DNA of 56,229 bases, taken from Salinisphaera sp. (lineage in GTDB: Bacteria; Pseudomonadota; Gammaproteobacteria; Nevskiales; Salinisphaeraceae). Position 1 is the stretch's first letter. Each line of letters starts with the position of its first letter. The stretch lies in assembly GCA_027858915.1 (NCBI GenBank), contig JAQIBT010000126.1, forward strand, positions 1 to 56,229. Reading direction: 5' to 3'. Below are positions 35,863 through 46,073 of this stretch, one piece after another. A program made the translations under genes and the position numbers. Below the pieces are notes generated by a model. The model ran no database searches. It was not told the DNA's origin and saw only the letters and a list, made by a program, of their open reading frames with translations.

Positions 35863-36534
35863 TCAGCCCAACGAACGACGCCGGCGCGCATAGAACAGAC
35901 CGGCCAGGCCAAGTCCGAACAGCAACAGATTGCCCGGCTCGGGCACATCGGCTGTGTCGCCAATCAGCCCGAAGGCATGGTTATCGCTTTCAAAGGCGTA
36001 CTGCGTGCTGCTGAGTCGAACGGCGTCGAACAACGGAACCTCCATGAAGTTCACGAACACGTTGGTCGAGGGTGCCAACTGGTTACCATTGGCGGCATTG
36101 GGTGTAATCACGTCGCTGCCCGTATAGCTGTCCACCACGGTATTTCCCAGCAGGAAATCGATCGAGTTGTAATCATCCACCGAGCCCCACAGCAGACCGA
36201 AGTAGTTGGCCGTGCTGCCCAGGGCGAACGTGGCCGAACCCGAGCCGCCATTTTTTGGGATACTCAGATAAGGCGTGCTATCGGCGCCGCTGCCGGTCGC
36301 CGGGGCAGCATATCGCCCTGACTGGCTACCGCTGACGATCGCGTAGTTACCGGTACAGCCGGCGTAACCGCAGCCAGAGTCGAAATCGACGGTAGTCGCG
36401 CCGACGACGTTCGTCATCGGCACGCCGTTGCTGTTCGGCGTCGAGTTGAAGTTGATCGTTGTCGCGTTCGCGCTGGTGGCTACGGTCAGCGCGAACGCGA
36501 CGGAAAAAAAGCGGATGGATGGACGACGGCGCAT
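35863..36534 (-). CDS. PEP-CTERM sorting-domain protein
   Basis: 223 residues from ATG 36534 (AGGGGA upstream). A signal peptide precedes a middle domain rich in Asn, Gly, Ser and Thr. The C-terminus is VPEPGNLLLFGLGLAGLF followed by ARRRR, the exact PEP-CTERM plan: PEP motif, membrane helix and basic tail. Such proteins are cleaved by an exosortase and exported with exopolysaccharide. No exosortase is in the window. Confidence 0.88.
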   Translation of the reverse strand: MRRRPSIRFFSVAFALTVATSANATTINFNSTPNSNGVPMTNVVGATTVDFDSGCGYAGCTGNYAIVSGSQSGRYAAPATGSGADSTPYLSIPKNGGSGSATFALGSTANYFGLLWGSVDDYNSIDFLLGNTVVDSYTGSDVITPNAANGNQLAPSTNVFVNFMEVPLFDAVRLSSTQYAFESDNHAFGLIGDTADVPEPGNLLLFGLGLAGLFYARRRRSLG

Positions 36535-36660
36535 GATATTCCCCTGGGTTGAAAAAACGTTGCACGATCTGTTAAGCGAGATTCGTGCCAACAAAAAAAT
36601 GCTAATCAAATCAAGGATAAAGTTCGCCCGAGTCGGCCTAGACGTAAGTTTTTTCGACAT

Positions 36661-36690
36661 CAGGGCCTGTTGCCGTTTCATACGACACCG
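36661..36690. repeat. short palindromic repeat, member 2 (half)
   Basis: It carries GGGCCTGTTGCCGTTTCATACG followed by ACACCGC-like sequence, matching the half-unit at 45151-45181, 53050 and 56115. Only one arm is present here. Confidence 0.55.
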
Positions 36691-36724
36691 CGCCGGCGGC
36701 TATTTTTCGCAAGTCCGGTTGTCG

Positions 36725-37582
36725 TCAATCGACGCGGCCACCGTGCCAAAGCCCGACGCTCACGCGAGGTCGGCCCCCGAGATCGTGGTGGGTCGCTACA
36801 TCGTCCAGGCCTGCCTTGCCTAACATGGCGCGTACGGCCGGTCCTTGATCGCAGCCGTGTTCCAGCAGTATCCGGCCGCCTGGACGAAGATGGTACGGGG
36901 CGGCGCGCACGATTCGACGCAGGTCGGCGAGGCCGCCGTCTTCGGCGACCAGCGCGTGGCGTGGCTCGTGGCCAAGGGCGGCGTCCAGCAAATGTCGGTC
37001 ATGCGGATCGATATAGGGCGGGTTCGATACGATTGCGTCGAAGCGTTGGGTTGCCAGTGCCGATAGCCATTGGCCTTGAATGAACTGGACCTTGTCGAGT
37101 CGAAGACGCCTGGCGTTGTGTTGTGCGCAGTCCAGCGCCGCGAACGAGGCGTCGGTGGCGAGCAACTGCCAGCGCGGTCTGGCGTGTGCCAGAGCCAGCG
37201 CGATCGCGCCGCTGCCGGTGCCCAGGTCGACGACCGACAACGGCGCGTCAGCGTCCAGCCTTGCGAGCGCGAGTTCGACCAGGGTTTCGGTATCCGGCCG
37301 CGGTATCAGCACGTCGGGGCTGACCTGCAGGATCAGCTCGTGAAATCCGACCGTGCCGATAATATAAGCCAGCGGTTCACCGGTCAGCCGTCTGGTCAGC
37401 AGCGTGTCGAATCGCTGTCGCTCGTCGTCGCTGGCCGCGCGCTGGCCGTTGACGATCAGTTGTGTGGCGCTCAGGCCGGTGGCATGTTCAAGCAGGCGGC
37501 GGGCATCGATATCTGGCGCATCGCTGACGTCTGCCAGACGAGCGGCAGCTTCGCGCCGCAAGACGTCGAGGTTGCGATTCAT
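36725..37582 (-). CDS. prmC: release factor glutamine methyltransferase
   Basis: 285 residues. The SAM motif VVDLGTGSGAIALALA and the catalytic NPPYID match PrmC, with FHEL and IPRPDTE before them. It methylates the GGQ Gln of RF1/RF2. It is the last gene of hemA-prfA-prmC. Confidence 0.96.
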   Translation of the reverse strand: MNRNLDVLRREAAARLADVSDAPDIDARRLLEHATGLSATQLIVNGQRAASDDERQRFDTLLTRRLTGEPLAYIIGTVGFHELILQVSPDVLIPRPDTETLVELALARLDADAPLSVVDLGTGSGAIALALAHARPRWQLLATDASFAALDCAQHNARRLRLDKVQFIQGQWLSALATQRFDAIVSNPPYIDPHDRHLLDAALGHEPRHALVAEDGGLADLRRIVRAAPYHLRPGGRILLEHGCDQGPAVRAMLGKAGLDDVATHHDLGGRPRVSVGLWHGGRVD

Positions 37583-37616
37583 TGCAGCATCCGCGGCCGG
37601 TCGATGGCGCGCTGGC

Positions 37617-38702
37617 TCAGGCAGCCCCCATCTCGGCCAGCAGATCGGCCTGATATTCGCTGGTCAACGCGTCGATCACTTCCGACAGATCGCCGCTCAT
37701 CACCTGGTCGAGTTTGTACAGCGTCAGATTGATGCGGTGGTCGGTCAACCGGCCCTGCGGAAAGTTGTAGGTCCGAATACGCTCCGACCGATCGCCGCTG
37801 CCCACCAGTTTCTTGCGTGTCGCGGCCTGTTCGCTGGATTGCTTGTCCTGCTCGGCGGTCAGCAGCTTGGTCTGCAGCAGGCTCATGGCACGAGCCCGGT
37901 TCTTGTGCTGCGAGCGCTCCTGTTGGCACTCCACTACCACGCCGGTGGGGAGATGCGTGATCCGGATGGCCGAGTCGGTCTTGTTGATATGCTGTCCGCC
38001 GGCGCCCTGAGCCCGGTAGGTGTCGACCCGCAAGTCGCTTGGATTGATATCGATCGCGGCCACTTCGTCCTGTTCGGGCAGCACGGCCACGGTGCAGGCC
38101 GAGGTATGAATACGGCCCTGGGATTCGGTGGCCGGTACCCGTTGCACGCGATGGGCGCCGGATTCGAACTTGAGCTGCGAGAAGGCACCCGCGCCGATCA
38201 GCCGGCAGATCACTTCCTTGTAGCCGCCGTGCTCGCCGGACGATTCGGACAGCAGTTCGACCTGCCAGTTCTGTTTCTCGGCGTAGCTGGTGTACATGCG
38301 CAGCAGATCGCCGGCGAACAGCGCCGCTTCGTCGCCGCCGGTGCCGGCGCGGATTTCCAGGTACAGGTTGGCGTTGTCGTTGGGGTCCCGGGGAATCAGA
38401 TGTCGGCGCAGGTCGGCTTCGAGCCGTTCCAGCCGCGGGCGCGCTTGATCAAGCTCGGTTTCGGCCATCTCGCGCATCTCGGCCTCATCGCTGTCTTCCA
38501 TTTCCTCGAGATCGGTGATTTCGGCGCTGAGATCGCGCCAGGCGCGGTAGTCGGCCGCCAGACTTTCCAGTTGCGAGTATTCCTGCGACATGCGCCGGAA
38601 TTTGTCCTGATCGTTGATCACCTCGGGGTCGGACAGCGAATACGTCAGATCCTCGTGGCGTTCGACGAGTTCTTCGAGCTTGGCACGCAGAGAGTCTTTC
38701 AT
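37617..38702 (-). CDS. prfA: peptide chain release factor 1
   Basis: 361 residues. The RAGTGGDEA block, GAGGQHIN (GGQ loop) and the anticodon-like region in the first third match RF1, which reads UAA/UAG. It overlaps hemA by 4 nt and precedes prmC by 34 nt. Confidence 0.97.
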   Translation of the reverse strand: MKDSLRAKLEELVERHEDLTYSLSDPEVINDQDKFRRMSQEYSQLESLAADYRAWRDLSAEITDLEEMEDSDEAEMREMAETELDQARPRLERLEADLRRHLIPRDPNDNANLYLEIRAGTGGDEAALFAGDLLRMYTSYAEKQNWQVELLSESSGEHGGYKEVICRLIGAGAFSQLKFESGAHRVQRVPATESQGRIHTSACTVAVLPEQDEVAAIDINPSDLRVDTYRAQGAGGQHINKTDSAIRITHLPTGVVVECQQERSQHKNRARAMSLLQTKLLTAEQDKQSSEQAATRKKLVGSGDRSERIRTYNFPQGRLTDHRINLTLYKLDQVMSGDLSEVIDALTSEYQADLLAEMGAA

Positions 38703-40036
38703 GGATCCTTTTTGTCCTGTTTGGCGTCCTTGAGGTCTTGCCGGGCGCAGTGCGAGCCGCCGCCATCAAGGCCGAACAGCTCACGTGCCGGGCCGAGCAG
38801 GCGTTGCTGGCGCGCACCTGCGGCCTTGCGCAGCGTCGCGCTCGGCGCGTGCATGAGCTTGTTGGTCAAGGTGCGTGCGACGAAATCGAGTACCGCTTCC
38901 GGGTCGTCTCCACGGGCCAGCTTCTGACGTGCCCTGACCATGACGTGGTCGCGCACGACGTCCGCGCTCTCGCGCAGTGAGCGAATGGTGGCCGTGGCCT
39001 GGCGGGAGTCGACCCATTCCAGATATTCATCGATGCGGCCATCGAGCAGCTCGTCGGCGCGAACGGCCGCCTCGCGGCGCGTGCGCATGTTGCCCTCGAT
39101 GACCCCTTGAAGGTCGTCGACCGAATACAGGTAGACGTCTTCCAGATCTCCCGCGCTGGGTTCGATATCACGCGGTACGGCCAGATCCAGGGCGAAAACC
39201 GGGCGCCGACGACGCGCCCGAATGGCTTTCTTGAGATCGGCGCGATACACCAGATAATCCGGCGCCGCGGTCGAGGTGATGAGCATGTCGGCTTCTGCCA
39301 GATGTGCCGCCACATCCTCAAGAGCAATGGCATAGCCGCAGTACGTTGTGGCCAGTTTCTGAGCGCGCTCGATGCTGCGATTGGCAAATATCATTCGCGA
39401 TACGCCGATTTGAGACAGATAGCGTGCGGTCAGCTCAATCGTGTCGCCGGCGCCGATCAGCATGGCGCAGGTGCTGGGGACATCGGTGAAGATCTGGCGT
39501 GCAAGGCTGACGCCGGCATATGCCACCGAGACTGGATTGGCCCCGATGCCGGTTTGATTGCGAATCTGCTTGGCGACCGTGAAACTGTGTTCGAACAGGC
39601 GGCTGAGCAGTGTGCCGGCACCGCGTGCCGCGCGCGCCGAGCGATAGGCATTCTTCATCTGGCCGAGGATCTGGGGCTCGCCGAGAATCATGGAATCCAG
39701 ACCGGCTGCGACTCTCAGACTGTGGCGTACCGCCTCGCGTCCGTGATGGACATAAAAACAATCGGCGAGCGCCGCTCGATCCAGGCCGCGCTGATCACAT
39801 AGCCAGTTGCACAGGATGGCCTCGTCGGTGATGCTGCCGTCGATCGAATTCTTCGGATCGAGGATGGCATACAGCTCGGTTCGGTTGCAGGTCGACAGAA
39901 TGACGCCCTCACGTACCCGCGGCAGGCGCAGAAATTCATCCAGTGCGCGATCGAACTGGTCTGCCGGGAAGGCAGCCGCTTCGCGAATCGATAGCGGGGC
40001 GGTATTGTGATTGAGACCCACGGTCAGCAGCGACAT
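38699..40036 (-). CDS. hemA: glutamyl-tRNA reductase
   Basis: 445 residues. The nucleophile is C50 in [20 protein letters not shown] starts the protein, and a Rossmann domain ([14 protein letters not shown]) and a C-terminal dimer domain follow. It makes glutamate-1-semialdehyde for heme. It starts the hemA-prfA-prmC operon and is divergent from the TPR gene. Confidence 0.97.
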   Translation of the reverse strand: MSLLTVGLNHNTAPLSIREAAAFPADQFDRALDEFLRLPRVREGVILSTCNRTELYAILDPKNSIDGSITDEAILCNWLCDQRGLDRAALADCFYVHHGREAVRHSLRVAAGLDSMILGEPQILGQMKNAYRSARAARGAGTLLSRLFEHSFTVAKQIRNQTGIGANPVSVAYAGVSLARQIFTDVPSTCAMLIGAGDTIELTARYLSQIGVSRMIFANRSIERAQKLATTYCGYAIALEDVAAHLAEADMLITSTAAPDYLVYRADLKKAIRARRRRPVFALDLAVPRDIEPSAGDLEDVYLYSVDDLQGVIEGNMRTRREAAVRADELLDGRIDEYLEWVDSRQATATIRSLRESADVVRDHVMVRARQKLARGDDPEAVLDFVARTLTNKLMHAPSATLRKAAGARQQRLLGPARELFGLDGGGSHCARQDLKDAKQDKKDP

Positions 40037-40174
40037 GGCGTCATTCTACCGTGCGCACGGGTCCGCGAGTCGATCCGGCGCGCTGGCTCTGACCCGGTAC
40101 AGCGTATTCATCCAGCCGACAACGCGCCTGGCAGACAATACATTCTGGTTTCTGGCTCGCGGTATGATCGTCCT

Positions 40175-41908
40175 ATGCATCGCAATGCTGTTAATTCTGT
40201 GCTGAGTCTCCGCGCGCGCCAGCGCCTGTGCGGGGCCCTGTGCGCTGCCTGTCTATCAGTTCCGGCCTGGGCAGGTGCATCCCGGGACGTGTACCAGGGC
40301 GCCCCTGATGTGCCCTATGTAGAGACGCCTGCCGCAAAGTACGAGTATCACGTGCTGGCAGGCGAAATGGCAGTCGAGCGCGGCAACCGCGCACTGGCGG
40401 CGCGCGAATATGCCGCAGCCGTGCAGTTTTCCAACAACCCGAAGCTGGCTGAACGGGCGACCCGTATCGCCGTGTATGCCAATCAACCGGCCGATGCCTA
40501 TCGCGCTGCAAAAGTCTGGTCGGATGGTGCGCTGCAGTCTGTGGAAGCACAGCGTGCTGCTACGCGACTGGCATTCGCGACAGGTGACAGCGCAGGTACG
40601 TTGCGTTATGCCAGGCGCCTGATCAGTGCCGCGCCGTCGGCCGACGCTGGATATCGTCTGCTGGCCCAGCTGCTCAGCGGCGAACCGGAGAAATCCGAGC
40701 TCGCGCTGAATACCATGAAGCGGCTGGTTGCCGATGCCCCCCAAAGCGCGCTGGCGCAGTTCGCGCTCGGCAGTCTGGCGCTCAGCTACAACCAGCTGCC
40801 CGCGGCGGACAGGGCGGCCCAGGCCGCACAGAAGCTCGACCCGGGTTGGGCCGATGCAGCGCTGCTCCGGGCCGGCGTGCTGATCGGCCGCAACCGTCCC
40901 GGCGCAGCGGCGCAACAGATTGAGGCGTTATCCGGCAGTGCCAGTAAACGCGCGCAATATCACGTATCGCTGGCGCGGCTGCTGCTGCAAGCAGGCCGTA
41001 CCAAAGCCGGTCGCGATCAGTTCAAGCGGGCGGTTGCCATCGATCCGAGCGATGGCGACGCGCGTTTTGGCTGGGCGCTGGTATCGCTTGACCTGGATGA
41101 TCTTGATGTGTCCCGGACCCAGTTCAAGTATCTCTATGACCATCAGGATCGAGCAGACGACGCGGCTTTCTATCTGGGTCTGATAGCGAATCAGCGCAAA
41201 AAGTATGCCCAGGCAGAGCACTGGTACAAGCTTGCAAGGAACGGCAATCACGCCTTCGAGGCCCAGCTGCGCGGCGCCCAGATGATCTATCGTCAGGGAC
41301 ATCTCGACCAGGCCCGCGATCGCCTGGCGCAACTGCGCAAGGTCTACCCGAACCAGGTGACGCAGATCCGATCGGCAGAAAGTGACCTGTTGTTTGATGC
41401 CGGCCAGTATCAAGAGGCGCTGGCCCTTTTGAACAAGGCGTTGAGCGATTCGCCGGACGATATGGACCTGCGCTATCAACGCTCACTGGTCTACGAGCGC
41501 ATCGGGCGTACCCAGGCCGCCGAGACCGATCTGCGCGCGATGCTGTCGCAGGACCAGAACGACCCCCGCGCCCTGAATGCTCTGGGCTATATGCTCACCA
41601 ATCATTCCTCTGAGTACGAACGCGCTCGCGACCTGATCAGACGCGCGCTCAAGGCCGACCCGGACAATCCGGCCGTGCTCGACAGCATGGGCTGGGTGCA
41701 GTATAAGCTCGGCGAACTGGATAAGGCGCGACACAATCTGCAGAAAGCCTACAAGGGCTCGCCCGGTCCTGAGATCGCCGCCCATCTCGGCGAGGTGCGC
41801 TGGCAGCAGGGCGACCATAAACAGGCGCGCAAGGTATGGAAGGAGGCGCATGCCTTACACCCTGATAACGCCGTGCTCAACAAGACAATGAAGCGATTCG
41901 GATCATGA
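40175..41908 (+). CDS. TPR-repeat protein, LolB-linked
   Basis: 577 residues from ATG 40175, with a signal peptide ending near PAWAGA. The rest is a run of tetratricopeptide repeats (for example DPRALNALGYMLTN and DNPAVLDSMGWVQYKLGELDKA). It should be a periplasmic or envelope scaffold. It overlaps lolB by 4 nt, a common arrangement in gammaproteobacteria. The longer frame from 40007 overlaps the hemA start. Confidence 0.85.
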   Translation: MHRNAVNSVLSLRARQRLCGALCAACLSVPAWAGASRDVYQGAPDVPYVETPAAKYEYHVLAGEMAVERGNRALAAREYAAAVQFSNNPKLAERATRIAVYANQPADAYRAAKVWSDGALQSVEAQRAATRLAFATGDSAGTLRYARRLISAAPSADAGYRLLAQLLSGEPEKSELALNTMKRLVADAPQSALAQFALGSLALSYNQLPAADRAAQAAQKLDPGWADAALLRAGVLIGRNRPGAAAQQIEALSGSASKRAQYHVSLARLLLQAGRTKAGRDQFKRAVAIDPSDGDARFGWALVSLDLDDLDVSRTQFKYLYDHQDRADDAAFYLGLIANQRKKYAQAEHWYKLARNGNHAFEAQLRGAQMIYRQGHLDQARDRLAQLRKVYPNQVTQIRSAESDLLFDAGQYQEALALLNKALSDSPDDMDLRYQRSLVYERIGRTQAAETDLRAMLSQDQNDPRALNALGYMLTNHSSEYERARDLIRRALKADPDNPAVLDSMGWVQYKLGELDKARHNLQKAYKGSPGPEIAAHLGEVRWQQGDHKQARKVWKEAHALHPDNAVLNKTMKRFGS

Positions 41909-42525
41909 GAATACGGTTGTTCATCTGTGTGCTTGGCTTGCTGGTCGGCGGCTGCGCGATCATCCGCAAGCCGCCGACTACCGAGCCCGGGGTGGTTAAC
42001 GCCGCCGCCTGGCAGCACAGACAGGGCGAGTTGGCCAAGTTCAAGAGCTGGTCTTTGCAGGGTCGGGTCGCGACTGGCCAACTGCTCGGCTGGACCGGCA
42101 ATCTCAGTTGGCGTCAACGCGACGATCAGTTCGATGTGCGCCTCGCCGGCCCGCTCGGTGCCGGCGGTATGCGGGCCCACGGCACATTGGCGCATGTGAC
42201 CATCGATACTGACGACGGCCGGCATTTCGTAACCAACGATCCGGATGCGCTGGTAGAGAGAACACTGGGCTGGTCTTTCCCACTGAAACCCCTGAGATAC
42301 TGGGCCCTGGGGCTGCCCGCGCCCGGTGGTTACAAGCAGATATCAGTCAATGCCAAGGGGCGCCTGAAATCGGTTCGCCAGCAGGGCTGGCGGGTAGCCT
42401 ATCTGGATTACAAGACACCCCCCGGCGCCGCAGTGGCCTTGCCGCGGCGCGTGGTGCTGGACAACGGCAAGACCCGTATTCGCCTGGTCATTGATCGCTG
42501 GTTCGATCTTCCAGGCAATGGATAG
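41905..42525 (+). CDS. lolB: outer-membrane lipoprotein LolB
   Basis: 206 residues. Lipobox VGGC with Cys17, and WSLQGRVA, LSWRQRDDQFDVRLAGPLG and the final FDLPG-like segment are typical of LolB, which inserts lipoproteins into the outer membrane. The start overlaps the TPR gene (ATGA). ispE, its usual neighbour, is not found downstream. Confidence 0.92.
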   Translation: MRIRLFICVLGLLVGGCAIIRKPPTTEPGVVNAAAWQHRQGELAKFKSWSLQGRVATGQLLGWTGNLSWRQRDDQFDVRLAGPLGAGGMRAHGTLAHVTIDTDDGRHFVTNDPDALVERTLGWSFPLKPLRYWALGLPAPGGYKQISVNAKGRLKSVRQQGWRVAYLDYKTPPGAAVALPRRVVLDNGKTRIRLVIDRWFDLPGNG

Positions 42526-42607
42526 ACGTCTTCCTGCCCATGGGTTCGGCCGCAGGCCAGCCTCGGGCTCTATTTCGGTATGACGCCGATCCACCGGTCT
42601 TGAAGGC

Positions 42608-43780
42608 ATGGCTGTGAGCGCAGATATCGCCGCTTCGTCCAACACGACCCGTGAGGCACGCGGGCGGCTGGCTGGCTTGAGCTGGTCGCACTTTCTCAAC
42701 GACGGCGCCGCCAATTATCTGCCGGGCGTGTTGCCGGTGATTCTTCTCCAGCTTCACCTCTCGGTTGCGCTGGCCGGTACGATCATGGCGGCGCTGCTGG
42801 TCGGCCAGGGCCTGCAGCCCTTGTTCGGCCTGTTGGCAGATCGGATCGGCGGCCGGTTGCTGACCGCGCTGGGCCTGCTCGGATCGTCGGTGGGCGGCGC
42901 GTTGCTCGGTGTGGTGAGCAGCGTGCCGTGGTTGATTGCCGTGTTGATCATGATTGGTGTCTCCAACGCCCTGTTCCACCCGCAGGCACTGGCGGGAGTG
43001 CGGAAGCTGGCCATCGCCCGTGGAGGGATCGCCATGTCGGTATTTCTGATCGGCGGCGAAGTCGGTCGTGGCGTCTGGCCCATGCTGGCCGGTGCGCTGG
43101 TCACAATGGGCGGTCGATTCTGGCTATGCGTACTGGTGTTGCCTGGCTTGATGACGCTGCCTTTGCTGCTGCGCTGTGCGCCCGCGCTGCCTGCGCGGCA
43201 TGCCGATGCAGCACCCATTGCCTGGTCAGCGCATGCACGCCCGCTGGCGCTGCTGGTGATCTTCTGCGCGCTGCGTGCCTTCGTCATCTTTGCCCTGGTC
43301 ACGCTCATGCCGCTGATCTGGGCCGCGCAGGCTGGCTCGCTCACCGTGGGCGCCAGTCTGATTACGGTGGTGCTGGTGGTCGGTATCATCGGGAACCTTG
43401 GCGGCGGCTGGCTCAGCGATTGGATGGGCAGCCGCGTGATCCTTGTAGGCTCGCTGCTGGCCACGGCTGGCCTGACTGCCGCATTCATGGCCGGAACCGG
43501 CCTATGGCTGTGGCTGATTGGTGGGGCGCTGGGCATTGTGCTGTTCTCGACGCTGCCCCTTACCATCCTCATCGCCCAGGATATCCTCCCGGAGAACCGG
43601 TCGTTCGGCTCCGGTCTGGCGCTGGGTCTGGCCAACGCCGTGGGGGCGCTCGGCGTCATCGCTGTGGGCCCGGCAGCAGCGTCCTGGGGCGCAAACGGAG
43701 CGCTCGCGATGGCGGTTATCGCCGCGCTGGCGGCCGCAGGCATCGCCTGGATCGTGCCGATTCACCGTAACCACGCGTGA
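42608..43780 (+). CDS. MFS transporter, fosmidomycin-resistance (Fsr)-like
   Basis: 390 residues with about 12 membrane helices. The early segment WSHFLNDGAANYLPGVLP, then GLQPLFGLLADRIGGR and SNALFHPQA, resembles Fsr and related exporters. It lies between lolB and the tRNA-Gln where ispE is normally found. Substrate is not predictable. Confidence 0.82.
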   Translation: MAVSADIAASSNTTREARGRLAGLSWSHFLNDGAANYLPGVLPVILLQLHLSVALAGTIMAALLVGQGLQPLFGLLADRIGGRLLTALGLLGSSVGGALLGVVSSVPWLIAVLIMIGVSNALFHPQALAGVRKLAIARGGIAMSVFLIGGEVGRGVWPMLAGALVTMGGRFWLCVLVLPGLMTLPLLLRCAPALPARHADAAPIAWSAHARPLALLVIFCALRAFVIFALVTLMPLIWAAQAGSLTVGASLITVVLVVGIIGNLGGGWLSDWMGSRVILVGSLLATAGLTAAFMAGTGLWLWLIGGALGIVLFSTLPLTILIAQDILPENRSFGSGLALGLANAVGALGVIAVGPAAASWGANGALAMAVIAALAAAGIAWIVPIHRNHA

Positions 43781-43900
43781 TTAGCGGCTTGCGTTTACTC
43801 AAATGAACAGACGTGGAATTGACACCGCGCAAACGAGCCAAGAAAATACACGGCCTTGACCGGCAGTGGACCGGTCGTCGGGTCAGGGCAATGAGTTTGA

Positions 43901-44000
43901 TGGGGCGTAGCCATGCGGTAAGGGATTGGCCTCTTTAGGAAAATCAATCCCCTTTGCGCCGCAGGCATTACAATCCCGCAGGTTCGTATGCTGACGCCGC
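43901..44000 (+). pseudogene. decayed tRNA-Gln copy
   Basis: Bases 43893-43923 match 44033-44063, the start of the true tRNA-Gln, in 30 of 31 positions, at a 140-nt spacing. The anticodon region is replaced (GGCCTCTTTAGG) and only a partial T-arm, CGCAGGTTCGTATG, remains. It cannot fold as a normal tRNA. It is probably a tandem duplicate or an attachment-site scar. Confidence 0.65.
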
Positions 44001-44040
44001 AGGCGGCAGGGTTCGAACGAACGAAAGCAATAGAGTTTGA

Positions 44041-44115
44041 TGGGGCGTAGCCAAGCGGTAAGGCATCGGGTTTTGATCCCGTGTACCGCAGGTTCGAATC
44101 CTGCCGCCCCAGCCA
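44041..44115 (+). tRNA. tRNA-Gln (UUG)
   Basis: Acceptor arm TGGGGCG pairs with CGCCCCA, the anticodon loop is TTTTGAT (anticodon TTG), the T-loop is TTCGAAT and the gene encodes CCA. It lies just upstream of prs, as in many gammaproteobacteria. Confidence 0.97.
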
Positions 44116-44187
44116 CTAATGAAAGCCAAGCCAGCCGGCAGCAACCCGGTTTTCTGCGCATTTTCCGAAATCACACGGCAGCGATCC

Positions 44188-45150
44188 ATGGTGGATTCCA
44201 GATTGATGGTCTTTACGGGCAACGCCAATCCGGCGTTGGCGCGCGACGTAGCTGGCTATCTCAAGCTGCCAATTGGCAAGGCGAGTGTTGGCAAGTTTTC
44301 GGACGGTGAGATCGCCGTTGAAATCGAAGAGAACGTTCGCGGCCGCGACGTCTTCGTCGTGCAGTCCACTTGCAGCCCTACCAACGACAATCTGCTGGAG
44401 CTGCTGATGATGATCGACGCGCTGCGCCGGGCATCTGCAGGGCGTATCACAGCGGTTGTGCCGTATTTTGGCTATGCACGCCAGGATCGGCGTCCGCGGT
44501 CGGCGCGCGTGCCAATCTCGGCCAAGGTGGCAGCCAGCATGCTCGGTGCGGTCGGCACCGATCGGGTACTGACCGTAGATCTGCACGCCGACCAGATCCA
44601 GGGCTTCTTTGATATGCCCATGGACAACGTCTATGCGTCGCCAATCCTGCTGGGCGATATCTGGCGCCAGAAGACGCGCGACGAAAATCTGATTGTGGTA
44701 TCGCCGGACGTCGGTGGCGTGGTTCGCGCCCGGGCGCTGGCCAAGCGGCTGGACGAGGCAGACCTGGCGATCATCGACAAGCGCCGGCCCAAGGCCAACG
44801 AAGCCAAGGTGATGAACATCATCGGCGACGTTCACGGCAAAAGCTGCATTATCGTGGATGATCTGGTGGATACTGCTGGCACTTTGTGCCAGGCCGCTGA
44901 TGCGCTGAAGAACCAAGGCGCAGTCAAGGTGCGCGCCTATGTGACGCACGCTGTGCTGTCGGGCAAGGCGGTCGAGAATATTCAGAAATCAACCGGACTC
45001 GATGAGCTGGTGGTGTCCGACACGATTCCGCTGTCGGCCGACGCCTCGGCCTGCGGCAAGATTCGCCAGCTGCATATCGCTGCGTTGTTGGCCGAAACCA
45101 TCCGCCGTGTGAGCGCCGAGGAATCGGTGTCGACGCTGTACGTCGATTAA
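44188..45150 (+). CDS. prs: ribose-phosphate pyrophosphokinase
   Basis: 320 residues from ATG 44188 (a longer frame from 44119 overlaps the tRNA end). [34 protein letters not shown] and the PRPP loop [10 protein letters not shown] are all present. It makes PRPP from ribose-5-phosphate. A perfect hairpin begins right after the stop. Confidence 0.97.
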   Translation: MVDSRLMVFTGNANPALARDVAGYLKLPIGKASVGKFSDGEIAVEIEENVRGRDVFVVQSTCSPTNDNLLELLMMIDALRRASAGRITAVVPYFGYARQDRRPRSARVPISAKVAASMLGAVGTDRVLTVDLHADQIQGFFDMPMDNVYASPILLGDIWRQKTRDENLIVVSPDVGGVVRARALAKRLDEADLAIIDKRRPKANEAKVMNIIGDVHGKSCIIVDDLVDTAGTLCQAADALKNQGAVKVRAYVTHAVLSGKAVENIQKSTGLDELVVSDTIPLSADASACGKIRQLHIAALLAETIRRVSAEESVSTLYVD

Positions 45151-45181
45151 GGTCTGTTGCCGTATGAAACGGCAACAGACC
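45151..45181. repeat. short palindromic repeat, member 3 (complete)
   Basis: GGTCTGTTGCCGT and ACGGCAACAGACC form a perfect 13-bp stem with an ATGAA loop. The right arm includes the GTTTCAT-like part. It begins immediately after the prs stop and may be a terminator without T-tract. Confidence 0.7.
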
Positions 45182-45217
45182 CTTGCACGCAGGTCGTGCA
45201 TTTATCGGGCAGGCGCG

Positions 45218-45223
45218 TATACT
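45218..45223 (+). promoter_or_regulatory. possible rplY promoter -10
   Basis: TATACT fits a -10 element. The -35 at the right distance (CGTGCA) is weak. The spacing to the rplY start is 110 nt. Confidence 0.25.
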
Positions 45224-45332
45224 ACGCGGTCTTTTACGCTGGATGGGCGGATTGCCGCCATCTTTGACATACGCACAACAGGCCGCAGCGGGTGACGCCA
45301 GCGGTCCGAGAAGCTAGCTGGAGCGAATCGAT

Positions 45333-46049
45333 ATGGAAGCTTTCGAGCTGAATGCACAGGGCCGGACCGCCACGGGTCGTGCCGAGAACCGTCGTCTACG
45401 CAGGAGTGGCCGCGTGCCGGCCATTATCTATGGCGGCAAGGGCGAGCCGGTAATGTTCTCGCTGGATCACAACGATCTCAATCATCATCTGGATAATGAG
45501 GCGTTCTTCTCGCACATCATCAAACTGAAGATTGACGGCAGCACCGAGGAAGCCGTATTGCGCGATCTGCAGCGCCATCCGGCGCGTCCGTTCATCGAGC
45601 ACGCCGACTTCCTGCGTATCGTTGCCGGCGAAGCTCTGCGTATGAGCGTGCCGCTGCACTTCGCGGGCGCGGACGAGTGCCCGGGCGTGACTGATGAAGG
45701 CGGCGTCATACAGCACAACATGAACGAAATCGAAATCGAATGTCTGCCGCGCAACCTGCCGGAATACATCGAGATCGACTGCACCCAGCTGCATCTGCAT
45801 GATGCCGTGCATTTGAGCCAGCTCGTGCTGCCGGAAGGCGTGCAGATTGTTGAGCTGATGGGCGAGGAAGAAGAACAGAACGATCTCACCGTGGTATCGG
45901 TCCAGGTTCCGCGTGCTGCGATTGCCCTCGAGGCCGAGGAAGAAGCAGAAGCAGAAGCGGCGGCCGCCGAATCCGAAGACGACGAAGAGGACGACAGCAG
46001 CGCTGCGGCTTCCGACGCCGACGCTGATACCGAGGACGACGACAAGTAG
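45333..46049 (+). CDS. rplY: ribosomal protein L25 (Ctc/TL5 form)
   Basis: 238 residues, the long form with an L25 domain (about 1-95; ATGRAENRRLRRSGRVPAI), a beta domain and an Asp/Glu/Ala tail (about 205-238). It binds 5S rRNA. The strongly acidic tail could reflect a saline habitat. It is followed 24 nt later by pth. Confidence 0.96.
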   Translation: MEAFELNAQGRTATGRAENRRLRRSGRVPAIIYGGKGEPVMFSLDHNDLNHHLDNEAFFSHIIKLKIDGSTEEAVLRDLQRHPARPFIEHADFLRIVAGEALRMSVPLHFAGADECPGVTDEGGVIQHNMNEIEIECLPRNLPEYIEIDCTQLHLHDAVHLSQLVLPEGVQIVELMGEEEEQNDLTVVSVQVPRAAIALEAEEEAEAEAAAAESEDDEEDDSSAAASDADADTEDDDK

Positions 46050-46073
46050 TCGTCGTATTCTCGGATCAGGCGC

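Noticed and set aside
42526-44040. Search for ispE between lolB and tRNA-Gln
   Set aside because: No frame shows the GHMP kinase motif (for example P-x-x-x-G-L-G-S-S). Only the MFS gene is there.
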